From positions 25,069,357 to 25,133,356 of the forward strand of contig NC_088178.1 in assembly GCF_028769735.1 (NCBI RefSeq): DNA of 64,000 bases, in the 5' to 3' direction. Below the pieces are notes generated by a model that saw nothing but the letters and a program-made list of their open reading frames with translations, searched no databases and was not told where the DNA came from. Below are positions 48,101 to 55,218 of the stretch, one piece after another. Source of the DNA: Zonotrichia leucophrys gambelii. Taxonomy: Eukaryota > Chordata > Aves > Passeriformes > Passerellidae. A program made the translations under genes and the position numbers. Numbering within the stretch: position 1 is the first letter of the stretch; every line of letters begins with the position of its first letter.

Positions 48101-51100
48101 CAGAAAGTGTGCTGACTATAAATGTAAAAATATTGACTTGGAAGAGGATACAAAAAATGTAAAATGACAAAAATTCAGATATCAAAAAAGTTAAAGAAAT
48201 TGAATAAATAACCTCCATCTAAATAATATCACAGCAAAGTATCATTCCTTAGGTATTATCAACTGCAAAACACACAGGGCTGGGAACACCTGATGGACCA
48301 ATTCTTAAGGAAAGGCCATGGGAATCACTGCTGGTCCAACTTTAAGTCAATATCCTACTGCTGCTGAAAAAGCAGAGATCCTCAATGAAAATGCCATATT
48401 TCAGAGAGATGAAGTCAGCTTTCCTCTTTGTATGTAAGACTTCAGCTGGAATTGCATGTCCAATTTTGAACAACACTTACACACATGGGTGTCAAGAGAA
48501 AAGCAACAAGAATGAACCAGGAACTAAAAACCCTCAGGACCAATGAACAAAGAGAGCCTAAAGAAGGTTTGACTGCAGGAATGGGAATGATTTTCCTATG
48601 TGCACAATGTTATGAAAGAGAAGAAATAAGCTTTTGGTTATTTTCCTAGGACAACATATGAGGGATTAAAATGCTTCCATAATATATTAACAAAATCTTC
48701 TGGGTTACCTACACTGGCTTCAACATTTGTGTCACTAGAGATAATACTAAGAACAATAAAGTGAACATTTTTAAGCAGTCATCTCCAATATAGCAACTGA
48801 GACTGGTGAGAGACACTAAAGAAAGCTCAAGGTTCTTTTTAGTCCTGCATTCTCAGTTTCCAGAGAACCAGACTTAAATCTTATAAGATAAAATCTTATT
48901 TAAATACTGGAATTGTAAACGTTCAGATCTAGACAATTAAAATTGTTCTGCAAAGGCTACATGTGCCACGAAAGGAACACAAAGTTTCTAACCCATATAA
49001 TCTGCCAGGATGAACAACTAGCCAACTACTGGAGACACTAGCTTAGATCAGAAAGTGACTCATTATTAAGAAGAAAGAAACAGAGGCAGCAGGCTGTAGT
49101 AGCAACACCACCCAACCAGAAATATGGTGATGATAATGAAAGAGGACACACATTTTCTTTTTTATCTGATAAATAACCCAACCTACTTTTTCAAGTCGGG
49201 AGATATAATCTCTTTCCAGACGTTCTTCAGCTTGTTTCAATCCTAGTTGCTGTTCAACTGTCAGATTAGATTCATCAATAACACCAGTGTTTTCTAAATA
49301 ATCCGCTTCCAATGCATGTTCTTTTGTTGATTCAGAATTCTTTATTTTACCTAAAGCAAGAAACAGTTACTTTCTTAAGAGTCATTCAAGGAGAGGAAAA
49401 GTGAAAATTACAGTACAGAGCAGCTAAGAACCAGACACAAATTAGAGCTACATTCAGTTTTTTATCCAAACACTGCCCAAGATCACCTTAAACATTAAAA
49501 CTGTTCCAGTAAGTTAAGCAGTATTTTAAAAGGACTTCAGAGACTAATCTGCTACTAAGAGTGCTGTCAAAAACACAAAATAAAAAGGTGGATTAATTCT
49601 GTGTTTCTGTCAAATTCACAGTCTCCTCAATTGTTCAAAGCAAGAAAGGGTTTTGCCATCCAGAACAGAGTAAACAAGATCCCCATGCCCTACTGTAAAA
49701 GAAACAAATATTAGGCATAAAATTACTGTCCATAATATTTTGTAGGGAGGTAAATCAGAGATTTAGGTTCACCCAAATGACCCTACAGAGGCAGGCAGCA
49801 GGCAATGCCAGCCCTGAGCGCTCTGTGCCACCTCTCGCCCGCTGAGCTCTGCTCTGCTGCTCCCAAAAACTCAGCCCAGTGCCACAGGGCCAGTTCCTCC
49901 ACATGCCTGTGCATTGCTCACAGGCCACTCATCTCTGCAAACATCCCCTGCAAATCAGCCCAGTCGCTTTTACATAAGCAAAACTACTGAGGGTGATTTG
50001 TGCTTTGTCTTTTCTTCTCCTTTTTCTTCCCTTTCAAATGAGATCGGTGCCCCCAGACTAGCAAGGAATCAAAGCTGAGTAAGTTTTCAAGTCCTGGTTT
50101 CTCAGTGACAGATGGTCCCCACAGTACATAATGGGGGTCTACAAAGAGCTGACTGATCACAGGATGCTGCCACTTGAACTTGTTTTTCCTGTTAAACACT
50201 ATTAAGACAGCTAAAAAACCACACACTTTGTTATTTCCCTTGTATTTCCATACAAGCAACTGCTGCAGCTGTGGGAAATACTTCAAACAGAAGGTCTACA
50301 CTGGCTGGCATCTTTAAACAGTATTTTCATTAAAGAAAAAAGCATTCTAAAGAAGTGTGGCAAATTCTGAGCTATGGAATTAGCCTGGTGAGACAAAGCT
50401 TGATCAATATATTTAATTTTGACATTGAAAAACATCTGTAAGAAGTGCACACTCACAAGGGTAACCACTGATGGATGATAGGTATTCCAGAGCTCCCTAA
50501 ATCAAAAAGCCACCTGCCAAAGCCTACTCAAAACATTTTTAGTAACAAAAAGAGCACAACAGTCACAGAAAAGAAGTAAATATTTCCCCTCTACGTATAA
50601 TAGGAACTTTCCTTGCCCATTTTTCCCCTGATCTTTCTGAAAAGAAGTAATAACTGGCATTTCCCTGAGTGGCAATGATATTACGAAGGGTTCCCCCTTC
50701 CTAAGACACTATATTCACAAAATTGCCTAAAACCCACGCACACTAAGTAGCTTACAAAGATGTTTAGGTCTTAGGCATAAGAAAAAAGGACAGCTATTAT
50801 CATAATCTCTTGTTCCCTAAGCAATATGCTCGTATGAACATCATGTTCTTTCTAAATGCAACCAGCAACTTCGTACATGTGAAAAAATAACACCAACAGA
50901 AACATTTCAAAGCCCATTTCAGACTGTCAGCATTGCACCAGAAGAAAATGGAATAAGGCAGGTTAACTAATACTCACTGAAGTCATCAGGCTTATGCTCC
51001 ATTTTCCTTTGATCTGCAGCAGTCTTACCAGGATCACCAGCCTGATCAACACCAGTCTTCAAAGTATGAACTCCCACTGGATTTTCCAGCACCAGTTTCC

Positions 51101-51539
51101 CTTTCTGAGGAGCTGCTAAGCTTTCCATACTGACCCCATTCCCTGAAACATGGGAGCCTGGAGCGTTTTCCCCCACTGGTTGGGATTTTGGCTGTTTCAG
51201 GTTTTCCATTGCTGATGATAAATTAGAAAATTTTTTTCCTTTTCCATGACTTCGATCCTGAACACTTGATCCCAAATCTTTAGTTCCAGGAATACAACTA
51301 TTTACTTTGCATGATTTATTTTCTCCTTGTTTTTCAGAACAAACATCATTTTGTTTACTTTTTCTGCTGCTATTCCCACTTGGAGAACTTCTCCCGACAT
51401 CCTTCACAGATTTGTCATTTCTATTATATTTATAATTTTGATTAATTGTAACTTTGACTGTTTTGCCTTCCTCACAGACAAGACGGACAGACTTCCTTGG
51501 GTCATGATTTCCATTCTTTGAGCTCTTGGCCTCTTCCAT
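12031..51539 (-). CDS. TUT4: Terminal uridylyltransferase 4 (ZCCHC11), complete (29 coding exons)
   Basis: TUT4 adds uridines to RNA 3' ends: Lin28-bound pre-let-7 and short-tailed mRNAs in the cytoplasm. The 29 coding exons sum to 4,875 nt, 1,624 aa, close to the mammalian ~1,644. Order: disordered N-terminus (1-~240); C2H2 finger CKLC...H (~252-275); inactive nucleotidyltransferase module (~290-625) with GSCLTRF and DVN where active enzymes have DxD; acidic/basic linker; CCHC finger CSICKRDGHSKNDC (~876); active module with FGSS (~958) and DSDLD (~968), third acidic residue in LEGDISLYN (~1029); PAP-associated region; CCHC fingers CRVCGKIGHYMKDC (~1255) and CFICGDVGHVRRDC (~1298); Gln/Pro-rich tail. 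The start ATG at 51539 gives MEEAKSSKNGNHDPRKSV, matching the mammalian N-terminus. Paralogue TUT7 is the only real alternative; linker and tail details favour TUT4. Confidence 0.96.
12676..12744 (+). mobile_element. CR1 LINE 3'-end fragment
   Basis: The tail reads gaacctccag...ccccttccaacctcaa then ttattctatg, the conserved 3' end of bird CR1 elements. Older CR1 sequence may extend left to about 12540. It lies in the last TUT4 intron. Confidence 0.7.
13149..13322 (-). CDS. TUT4: TUT4 exon 29
   Basis: Acceptor gaaaactag and donor gtacca. It encodes DQGFQGQFGKMNPPSVPWDH through FPLLRGAWPYNMPQNYMQQ to NKPFYPQ (residues ~1537-1594). If the donor is not used, the frame stays open for 51 more codons to a TGA at 12999-12997, a possible alternative C-terminus. 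Confidence 0.88.
13323..15498. other. TUT4 intron between exons 29 and 28
   Basis: AT-rich, with no exon seen. It contains only the short CR1 tail at 15131-15185 and an oligo-T run at 13450-13459. Confidence 0.5.
15131..15185 (+). mobile_element. CR1 LINE 3'-end fragment
   Basis: Reads gttgatcttagaggtctttt, ccaactttaa and then tttccatgatt, a diverged copy of the CR1 tail (gatgatcttaaaggtcttttccaacc, followed by an attctatgatt repeat). Confidence 0.7.
15499..16024 (-). CDS. TUT4: TUT4 exon 28 (Gln/Pro-rich tail)
   Basis: Acceptor tttcctccag and donor gtaact. It encodes residues 1362-1536, rich in Gln, Pro, Ser and His: SDSHQSSYSPQPQQFPQNSS, LFNFPQSPPGQYS, SWPIHGPVIHSAPG, LNDPSIIFAQPAARP. It is conserved in outline with mammalian TUT4 and is the best discriminator from TUT7. 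Confidence 0.93.
16025..18424. other. TUT4 intron between exons 28 and 27
   Basis: No coding exon, RNA gene or clear repeat is recognisable in this 2.4-kb intron. An antisense plus-strand frame of 138 codons at 17058-17474 has no coding character. Confidence 0.5.
18425..18522 (-). CDS. TUT4: TUT4 exon 27
   Basis: The acceptor ccccgaccag (18525-18523) gives the in-frame reading GTQLVRSMVNSQLVAVGQQQ then VERPLRTRQSSEC; a nearer gcacgcag acceptor would shift the frame. The donor is gtaagt. Residues 1329-1361. Confidence 0.9.
19150..19196 (+). repeat. (ATT/ACT)n microsatellite
   Basis: A trinucleotide run of att, act and gtt units, about 46 bp, in the intron between TUT4 exons 27 and 26. Confidence 0.9.
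19479..19639 (-). CDS. TUT4: TUT4 exon 26 (CCHC zinc finger 3)
   Basis: Acceptor ttattgttcag and donor gtaagt. A charged Lys/Glu/Asp segment is followed by CFICGDVGHVRRDCPEFKQT and RQRNNSVP (residues ~1275-1328). This is the third knuckle. Confidence 0.95.
21251..21366 (-). CDS. TUT4: TUT4 exon 25 (CCHC zinc finger 2)
   Basis: Acceptor tttgatag and donor gtaagt. It encodes EYFFDSKVLTDGELAPNDRC then CRVCGKIGHYMKDCPKRRR; the CX2CX4HX4C knuckle is intact (residues 1237-1275). Confidence 0.95.
22118..22340 (+). repeat. Compound tandem/direct repeat, 77-bp and 27-bp units
   Basis: A 77-bp block (22118-22194) recurs at 22265-22340 almost unchanged. Between them the first part of the block (ctttaaaatactaattacag plus taaaata) is repeated at a 27-bp period from 22211 and 22238. 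The structure suggests a direct duplication followed by local slippage or unequal exchange. Confidence 0.93.
22883..22965 (-). CDS. TUT4: TUT4 exon 24
   Basis: Acceptor ctccaatag and donor gtaagt. It encodes MTNFIMKAFINGRKLFGTPF then YPAVGREA (residues 1209-1236), the end of the active module. Confidence 0.94.
23053..23100 (-). CDS. TUT4: TUT4 exon 23 (48-nt)
   Basis: Between ctttttgcag and gtaagc, encoding DPFDLNHNLGAGVSRK (residues ~1193-1208). It is parallel in structure to the DPFALKRNVARSLN start of exon 13, reflecting duplicated modules. Confidence 0.93.
23446..23623 (-). CDS. TUT4: TUT4 exon 22 (second PAP-associated domain)
   Basis: Acceptor tgcatgcag and donor gtactc. It encodes KKRLPSLGKNTESLGELWLG, LLRFYTEEFDFKEYVISI and QKKLLTTFEKQWTSKCIAIE (residues 1134-1192). 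An imperfect 17-bp tandem duplication (gaatttattcagctaca) lies in the intron about 15-50 nt upstream of the acceptor. Confidence 0.95.
24033..24110 (-). CDS. TUT4: TUT4 exon 21
   Basis: Acceptor ttctggcag and donor gtaata. It encodes IFDGKQIPQRMVDGWNAFFF then DDMEEL (residues 1108-1133). Confidence 0.95.
25210..25323 (-). CDS. TUT4: TUT4 exon 20
   Basis: Acceptor ttttttcag and donor gtaggt. It encodes RCDIGDASRGSLSSYAYILM then VLYFLQQRNPPVIPVLQE (residues 1070-1107), including the SSY uridine-contacting region known in TUTases. Confidence 0.95.
25875..25932 (+). mobile_element. CR1 LINE 3'-end fragment
   Basis: Reads gttggagccagatgagctca then aggtcccttccaaccca, ending in ttctgtgact, a typical CR1 tail, in the TUT4 intron between exons 20 and 19. 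Confidence 0.7.
27219..27308 (-). CDS. TUT4: TUT4 exon 19
   Basis: Acceptor tttttccag and donor gtaata. It encodes AQHNTRMLATYAAIDPRVQY then LGYTMKVFAK (residues 1040-1069), part of the central helical domain. Confidence 0.95.
27677..27780 (-). CDS. TUT4: TUT4 exon 18 (third catalytic Asp)
   Basis: Acceptor cttccccag and donor gtgagc. It encodes LRNILPITTAKVPIVKFEHR then RSGLEGDISLYNTL (residues ~1005-1039). The Asp in LEGDISL is the third metal ligand. Confidence 0.95.
27875..27932 (-). CDS. TUT4: TUT4 exon 17
   Basis: A 58-nt exon between tttcctag and gtaggt, encoding KLNCKEIIEGLAKVLKKHP (residues 986-1004). Confidence 0.93.
28302..28405 (-). CDS. TUT4: TUT4 exon 16 (active-site GS and DxD)
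   Basis: It encodes DKARLCLFGSSKNGFGFRDS then DLDICMTLEGHENAE (residues ~951-985). The G-S pair and the DSDLD metal-binding acids of the active nucleotidyltransferase fold are intact. The acceptor is ttgatcag and the donor gtaaga. Confidence 0.96.
29291..29451 (+). mobile_element. MIR-like ancient SINE remnant
   Basis: Segments aggagacctggctttggtac, ctggctctagcac, cttagcatctctgtgcctt and gtgaagataaactcatta occur in the order and spacing of the MIR core and tail (ctggctctgccac, cttaacctctctgtgcctc, gtgaggataaa). It is strongly diverged. The assignment is from memory of the consensus. Confidence 0.5.
29794..29880 (-). CDS. TUT4: TUT4 exon 15
   Basis: Acceptor ttttacttag and donor gtatgt. It encodes DELSPPLSEQQNREQILASL then ERFIRKEYN (residues ~922-950), the helix leading to the active catalytic module. 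Confidence 0.94.
30422..30572 (-). CDS. TUT4: TUT4 exon 14 (CCHC zinc finger 1)
   Basis: It encodes PPTIVCSICKRDGHSKNDCP then EDFKKIDLKPLPPMTDRFRE to CKRCF. The CX2CX4HX4C knuckle is intact. The acceptor is ccccaaaaag and the donor gtaagt; both phases fit. Confidence 0.95.
31034..31770 (-). CDS. TUT4: TUT4 exon 13 (inter-module linker)
   Basis: At 737 nt this is the largest coding exon. It starts DPFALKRNVARSLNSQMVFE (end of the first module). It then encodes an acidic Ser/Glu/Cys-rich linker of low conservation and ends MHYVFDKFIFTSGK, which precedes the CCHC finger in mammals. The acceptor is cttcccag and the donor gtaagc. Confidence 0.94.
33115..33289 (-). CDS. TUT4: TUT4 exon 12 (first PAP-associated segment)
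   Basis: Acceptor tgtttttcag and donor gtaggc. It encodes residues 568-625: SLLAFKTPHQVSLGQLWLEL, LKFYTLEFALEEYVISI and RENKNWPKRRIAIE, the first PAP-associated domain. Compare the homologous exon 22 of the second module. Confidence 0.95.
33439..33660 (-). CDS. TUT4: TUT4 exon 11
   Basis: Acceptor gttattag and donor gtaagt. It encodes residues 494-567: IEGFDSKRPDDHQLKGVEDE, EFVRWEYKP and a lysine-rich variable loop ending KEKHGI. Both ends are in phase 0. Confidence 0.93.
34038..34157 (-). CDS. TUT4: TUT4 exon 10
   Basis: Acceptor ctcttacag and donor gtaagt. It encodes residues 454-493: LCHIDCQAEGGIPSYSFALM then VIFFLQQRKPRILPSYLGNW, the helical part of the first poly(A)-polymerase-like core. 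Confidence 0.95.
34595..34721 (-). CDS. TUT4: TUT4 exon 9
   Basis: Acceptor gtgattgcag gives SGLTCKVSARNDVACLTTDL onwards, matching mammals residue for residue in spacing. The position of the third catalytic Asp (GDIS in the active module) is a Val here (CKVS). A strong alternative acceptor at 34784-34782 would add 60 nt in frame. The donor is gtaagt. Confidence 0.9.
35623..35692 (-). CDS. TUT4: TUT4 exon 8
   Basis: I chose the acceptor at 35695-35693 (tgcttag, preceded by a long pyrimidine tract). It gives AVYSDVESDFHAKVPVVFCK and exactly the mammalian spacing. A second in-frame acceptor 12 nt further in (ctactcag before ATGTGG) would drop four residues. The donor is gtattt. Confidence 0.85.
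36234..36285 (-). CDS. TUT4: TUT4 exon 7
   Basis: A 52-nt exon between gtcattgtag and gtgagt, encoding MSQPDVLIQVLEILKNS (residues ~371-387), corresponding to mammalian MNHPDLLIKVLGILKKN. Confidence 0.92.
36437..36467. other. Perfect 11-bp hairpin
   Basis: ctgtctacacc and ggtgtagacag flank a 9-nt loop. It is intronic to TUT4 between exons 7 and 6, and no known RNA family is recognised. Confidence 0.6.
37130..37218 (-). CDS. TUT4: TUT4 exon 6 (degenerate first catalytic module)
   Basis: Acceptor ctctccag and a less common gtgtgt donor. Residues ~341-370: CSLRMYGSCLTRFAFKTSDV then NIDIKFPPK. The G-S motif is kept, but the catalytic DxD is D-V-N, consistent with the known inactivity of the N-terminal module. 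Confidence 0.94.
37950..38140 (-). mobile_element. CR1 LINE fragment
   Basis: The plus strand reads gatggagaaaccacaacctc, tccaggcaacctgtgcagtg then caaccaccctcacagcaaag, the reverse complement of the conserved CR1 3' region (gaggttgtg..., ggttgcc, gagggtg). It lies in TUT4 intron 5, in the same orientation as TUT4. Confidence 0.75.
39187..39289 (+). repeat. AT-rich minisatellite
   Basis: About six or seven copies of a 15-18 bp unit of the form taattcttgtatatt with interspersed tatata, 170 bp downstream (in transcript sense) of TUT4 exon 5. Confidence 0.85.
39459..39636 (-). CDS. TUT4: TUT4 exon 5
   Basis: Acceptor attcttcag and donor gtattc. It encodes residues ~282-341: EKQEENELRALPPPSPAQLA through QEIVNEMEKII, the helical entry to the first nucleotidyltransferase module. 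The acceptor and first 29 exonic bases are the edge of a tandemly triplicated 179-bp unit. Confidence 0.94.
39608..40140 (+). repeat. 179-bp tandem triplication including the TUT4 exon 5 acceptor
   Basis: Units start at 39608, 39787 and 39966 with an exact 179-bp period and only a few mismatches (for example aacatg/aatatg, tttgtgtcc/tttttgtcc). Each carries 29 bp of exon 5 and its acceptor followed by 150 bp of intron (the third copy ends about 4 bp short). On the minus strand the two extra copies precede the real exon, giving two decoy acceptors. Confidence 0.95.
40147..40390 (+). repeat. 244-bp direct duplicate, copy 1
   Basis: Near-identical to 42506-42749 with the same length and around eight to ten substitutions, beginning attctttgaataataataa and ending ctaaagacca. 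It starts immediately next to the 179-bp triplication, in TUT4 intron 4. Confidence 0.93.
40391..42327. other. TUT4 intron 4, unique part
   Basis: AT-rich intron sequence between the first 244-bp block and exon 4. No gene, RNA or recognisable repeat apart from an A-rich run at about 42240-42300. Confidence 0.5.
42328..42444 (-). CDS. TUT4: TUT4 exon 4 (C2H2 zinc finger)
   Basis: Acceptor tttcctcag and donor gtaagt. It encodes residues 243-281: RSPEYTNCQYLCKLCLVHIE then NIQGAHKHIKEKRHKKNIM. The CxxC plus H-x5-H spacing makes the matrin/U1-type C2H2 finger that helps bind Lin28 and pre-let-7. Two 244-bp near-identical blocks flank this exon (40147-40390 and 42506-42749). Confidence 0.95.
42506..42749 (+). 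repeat. 244-bp direct duplicate, copy 2
   Basis: Second copy of the 40147-40390 block, on the other side of TUT4 exon 4, 61 bp upstream of its acceptor in transcript sense. It carries no terminal repeats or target duplication that I can see, so a segmental copy is more likely than a transposon. Confidence 0.93.
42990..46388 (+). repeat. 29-bp minisatellite, about 117 copies (3.4 kb), in TUT4 intron 3
   Basis: A head-to-tail array with unit GGGATGGATGCTCTGG followed by AATGCTCAGAGCT. Units vary at four places: GGAATG/GGAGTG/GCAGTG/GCAATG, CTC/TTC/ATC before AGAG, GCT/GTT, and GGGATGG/GGGGTGG. Length is almost invariant. Since 29 is not divisible by 3 and the unit has no stop in any plus frame, all three plus frames stay open for kilobases, with a 29-residue period built on MDALECSELGWMLW. 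These frames are not genes. Each unit holds CTCTG-N7-CAGAG, and unit junctions hold CAGAGC-N10-GCTCTG. Confidence 0.97.
46389..47529. other. TUT4 intron 3, between the array and the LINE
   Basis: No gene or repeat recognised. The first ~160 bp after the array are GC-richer unique sequence; the rest is AT-rich. Confidence 0.5.
47530..48690 (+). mobile_element. Decayed CR1/L3-like LINE, partial ORF2 (reverse transcriptase region)
   Basis: Segments appear in the order of the CR1/L3 consensus: tttaaagaactcacagag...gttccagatcatcagg; gaattagacaccagtcag; aaggtgggagcaaaactg then actgtcctcagagcac; cttcagcaggggtccct; cagctggaattgcatgtcca; agagaaaagcaacaagaatg; gagaagaaataagcttttgg; aggacaacatatgagggatt. 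It has internal gaps and many stops and is not coding. It lies antisense to TUT4 in intron 3. The match is from memory of the consensus. Confidence 0.72.
49187..49350 (-). CDS. TUT4: TUT4 exon 3
   Basis: Acceptor gctttag at 49353-49351 and donor gtaggt. It encodes residues ~188-242: KIKNSESTKEHALEADYLEN then VIDESNLTVEQQLGLKQAEE to SRLEK, strongly conserved just before the zinc finger. It ends in phase 0. Confidence 0.94.
49351..50977. other. TUT4 intron 2
   Basis: No exon or clear repeat is seen. A small GC-richer patch at about 49800-49950 has no recognisable identity. Confidence 0.5.
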
Positions 51540-51640
51540 TATAGTGAAGACCTGCTTCTCCTGTCTCGAGACCACTTGAAGTGCAATTCTTCAGCAATTT
51601 GCCGTTGATTTTAAATCCTCTGTGCAGGCAAGGATCGTAG
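50978..51640 (-). CDS. TUT4: TUT4 exon 2 (start codon, disordered N-terminus)
   Basis: Coding portion is 50978-51539; 51540-51640 is 5' UTR after the acceptor caatcag. Residues 1-187 are polar and Lys/Ser/Asn-rich (NRNDKSVKDVGRSSPSGNSS, KSKQNDVCSEKQ), matching the mammalian RNDKSVKEIENSSP / NKQNDICIEK pattern but shorter overall. The donor is gtgagt after one base of a split Ser codon. Confidence 0.92.
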
Positions 51641-53720
51641 CTGATTGTCTACTGAAGAAATAATGAGAAGACATTTTTAAAAACTAAGGAAAAAGATAAA
51701 TCTCTATGCAGACAGGACATTAAATAAACTTCTCTAAAGGAAGGCGTTAATATAAATTATTATAGGAAGTATATTCCTCCCACAGGCATAAGTACATTTT
51801 CACAATACATTCCAGTATTAAAATAAAACTCATGAAAATTTTGATTATTTTGATTTGTATTTAAAAGATGAGGGCTACGAAGAGACAAAAAAATGGCAGA
51901 ACATTCTAAAAACCACTCAATGATAAACCTGCCAACAGCTTGCTTTTTTCTGTCCTTCCTATTTCTGGCTTTCTGAACAAAAACAAGAACCAAGATGTCT
52001 GCAACTACACTGGGAAAAAAAAGAAAAAAATTAACACATCTAAAAAGTACTACTCAATAAACGCACAGCTCAAATTAGCCACTAGAGGAAACTAATTCAG
52101 TTTCCAGCAAGCAAGCTCCATTTTATTAACTGATTTAAAAAAGCATTTAGAGATATAGCTCAAAGTATTAATAACAAACCTGACCAATCACCTGCACCTC
52201 CTATTTTCATATAAATTAACTGCCAGCAATTAAGTAAGATTAAAAAAAAAAACAAAACCACAAATAGTAAATATTTTGTTTAGCTACAGATTAACTTTCC
52301 TCATCTAAACCTCAGGCCTTTAGGTGATATATCATATCTGAGATTTATGTTGGAGACAACTCAAAGGTTGTGCTTCCAGTGGGAGGAGGTTCAGCACAAG
52401 TGGGTCTGTTTGTAAGGAATTAGTTTTACTAATAGAGAAAATGAAGGCAAGATCTGCAACAAGAAAATGGATTTTTTTTTCTTTGTAATAACATTTAGAC
52501 AGCAATTGAAAACTCCGAGAATGAAGCATCAGACAAAGAAGAAAACTATTTTTGTAAAACTATAACAAAACATGGCATGCAGAAATTCTCTCTTTCCTGT
52601 CCAGCTGCATATTTGCTAGGTAAATGCATGACCCATGGAAATTTCTGGGTTTTAAAGAACCCATCCCTTACCATTTAGTGAAGAAAAAAATAATAGAAAA
52701 GTCTATGAATTACAGGTATTAAAAGTATCACAGCATACTTTTGTACTTTAAAAACAAGAACCAGAATAAAGGATCAGATTAAAATATCGGTTAAAGAAAA
52801 AAAAAACCAACAATAACCAAAAAAACCTTTCTGAATATTATTAGTATGAAGTACAGTAATTTTTTTTCAGGCTATATAATACAGTTACTATCTCATTTTA
52901 ATGAGACACAAATCAGAAAATACTTCAGGACACAAAGCATGTACTAAAAACAGTTATCTTAAGTCTCTATTGACATAATTGAAAATACGTATCTTTCAAA
53001 GGTGAAAAATCAAAGAAACAAAGCCCACAAGAATTTTCCTGAAGATGCTGTTAGCATCACATTCTTTAGTAAAACATAAAAACTGAAGAAGAAAAAAAAT
53101 CTCCATTCCTAATTTTTTTCCAATGGCTAAGTATTTTATCTCACATTCAGTTAATATTGCATCTATTTTCTATTAAATACTGATTGCACCTGGTTCTTAC
53201 TTCGAGATCAAAAGTCACAAAGATCTAATAATATTTGCCTTTGGATTGTAGCCAGTCTTTCCCATAGCAATTCTAACCAAAGAGCAGCAGGAACTCCTGC
53301 CCAGCTGTCCCAGCACTGCTGAAGCCTCAGGGGGCTAAGGAGAGCCCAGGTCCCCCCAGGTTAGCAAAATTCAAGTTTCTGCAGTCCCTGACACCGGTAC
53401 ACAGCTCTGCTCTAGAGACTGGGGCGCTGTTACAGCTTTGTACACATCACTGCCTTAACCTCTACGGTGGGTTTGGTTTTTAATTTCATGTAGCCAGAAG
53501 AGAAATGGCAACATGATTTTTTTCAAATTCTAAACTAATCATGCTTTACTTGTTCAACCTGAGGAGGGGGAGAAAAACTCTCCAAACCAACAAAGACCCA
53601 GCAATTCCCCGTTGAGCTGCGGCCGGGGCACAGCGAGGGCAGCTCCAGGCTCGGGGGAAGCAGCGCGGGGCAGCCCCGGCTCCAGCTGGAGCCGCACCGC
53701 GCTTCCCTCACGGCCACCGC
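51641..53720. other. TUT4 intron 1, start-exon side
   Basis: AT-rich to about 53200, then GC rises towards the minisatellite. No exon, RNA gene or recognisable repeat. Confidence 0.5.
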
Positions 53721-55218
53721 CGGGCTGCTCCTTCCCTGGGGCTGCTCCTTCCCATCCCTGCTCCCATCCTGGGGCTGACCTTTCCATCCCGGGGCTGCTC
53801 CTTCCCATCCCTGGGGCTGCTCCTTCCTTCCCAGGGGTGCTCCTTCCTTCCCTGGGGCTGCTCCTTCCCATCCTGGGGCTGCTCCTTCCTTCCCTGGGGC
53901 TGCTCCCATCCCGGGGCTGCTCCTTCCCATCCCGGGGCTGCTCCTTCCTTCCCTGGGGCTGCTCCTTCCCATCCTGGGGCTGCTCCTTCCCATCCCGGGG
54001 CTGCTCCTTCCTTCCCTGGGGCTGCTCCTTCCCATCCCTGGGGCTGCTCCTTCCTTCCCAGGGGTGCTCCTTCCCATCCCGGGGCTGCCCCTTCCCATCC
54101 CGATGCTGCCCCTTCCCATCCCGGTGCTGTCCCTTCCCATCCCGGGGCCGCTCCTTCCATCCCAGGGCCGCTCCTTCCCATCCCGGGGCCGCTCCTTCCC
54201 ATCCCGGGCCGCTCCTTCCCATCCCGGGCCGCTCCTTCCCATCCCGGGGCTGCTCCTTCCCATCCCGGGGCTGCTCCTTCCCATCCCGGGGCTGCTCCTT
54301 CCCATCCCTGGGGCTGCTCCTTCCCATCCCTGGGGCTGCTCCTTCCCATCCCGGGGCTGCTCCTTCCCATCCCTGGGGCTGCTCCTTCCCATCCCGGGGC
54401 TGCTCCTTCCCATCCCGGGGCTGCCCCTTCCCATCCCTGGGGCTGCTCCCATCCCTGGGGCTGCTCCTTCCCATCCCGGGGCTGCTCCTTCCTTCCCTGG
54501 GGCTGCTCCCATCCCGGGGCTGCTCCTTCCTTCCCTGGGCTGCTCCTTCCCATCCCGGGGCTGCTCCTTCCCATCCCTGGGGCTGCTCCTTCCCATCCCT
54601 GGGGCTGCTCCTTCCCATCCCGGGGCTGCTCCTTCCCATCCCGGGGCTGCTCCTTCCTTCCCAGGGCTGCTCCTTCCTTCCCTGGGGCTGCTCCTTCCCA
54701 TCCCGGGGCTGCTCCTTCCCATCCCGGGGCTGCTCCTTCCTTCCCTGGGGCTGCTCCTTCCCATCCCTGGGGCTGCTCCTTCCCATCCCTGGGGCTGCTC
54801 CTTCCTTCCCTGGGGCTGCCCCCATCCCGGGGCTGCTCCTTCCCATCCTGGGGCTGCTCCTTCCTTCCCTGGGGCTGCTCCTTCCCATCCCGGGGCTGCT
54901 CTTTCCCATCCTGGGGCTGCTCCCATCCTGAGGCTGCTCCCATCTCGGGGCTGCTCCTTCCCATCCCGGGGCTGCCCCTTCCCATCCCGGTGCTGTCCCT
55001 TCCCATCCCGGTGCTGCCCCTTCCCTCCCTGGGGCTGCTCCCATCCTGGGGCTGCTCCTTCCTTCCCTGGGGCTGCTCCTTCCTTCCCAGGGGTGCTCCT
55101 TCCTTCCCTGGGGCTGCTCCTTCCTTCCCAGGGGTGCTCCTTCCTTCCCTGGGGCTGCTCCTTCCTTCCCTGGGGCTGCTCCTTCCCATCCCGGGGCTGC
55201 TCCTTCCCTCCCTGCCGG
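53721..55218 (+). repeat. GC-rich ~21-22-bp minisatellite, about 70 copies (1.5 kb), in TUT4 intron 1
   Basis: Units of the form GGGGCTGCTCCTTCCCATCC plus C or CT alternate with variants ending TTCCTTCCCT and shorter GGGGCTGCTCCCATCC forms. The plus strand is C/T-skewed, so the TUT4 transcript strand is G/A-rich, with recurring GGGATGGGAAGG. Unit lengths of 21 and 22 and absence of stops create overlapping frames of 400-600 codons on both strands; these are not genes. Confidence 0.96.
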
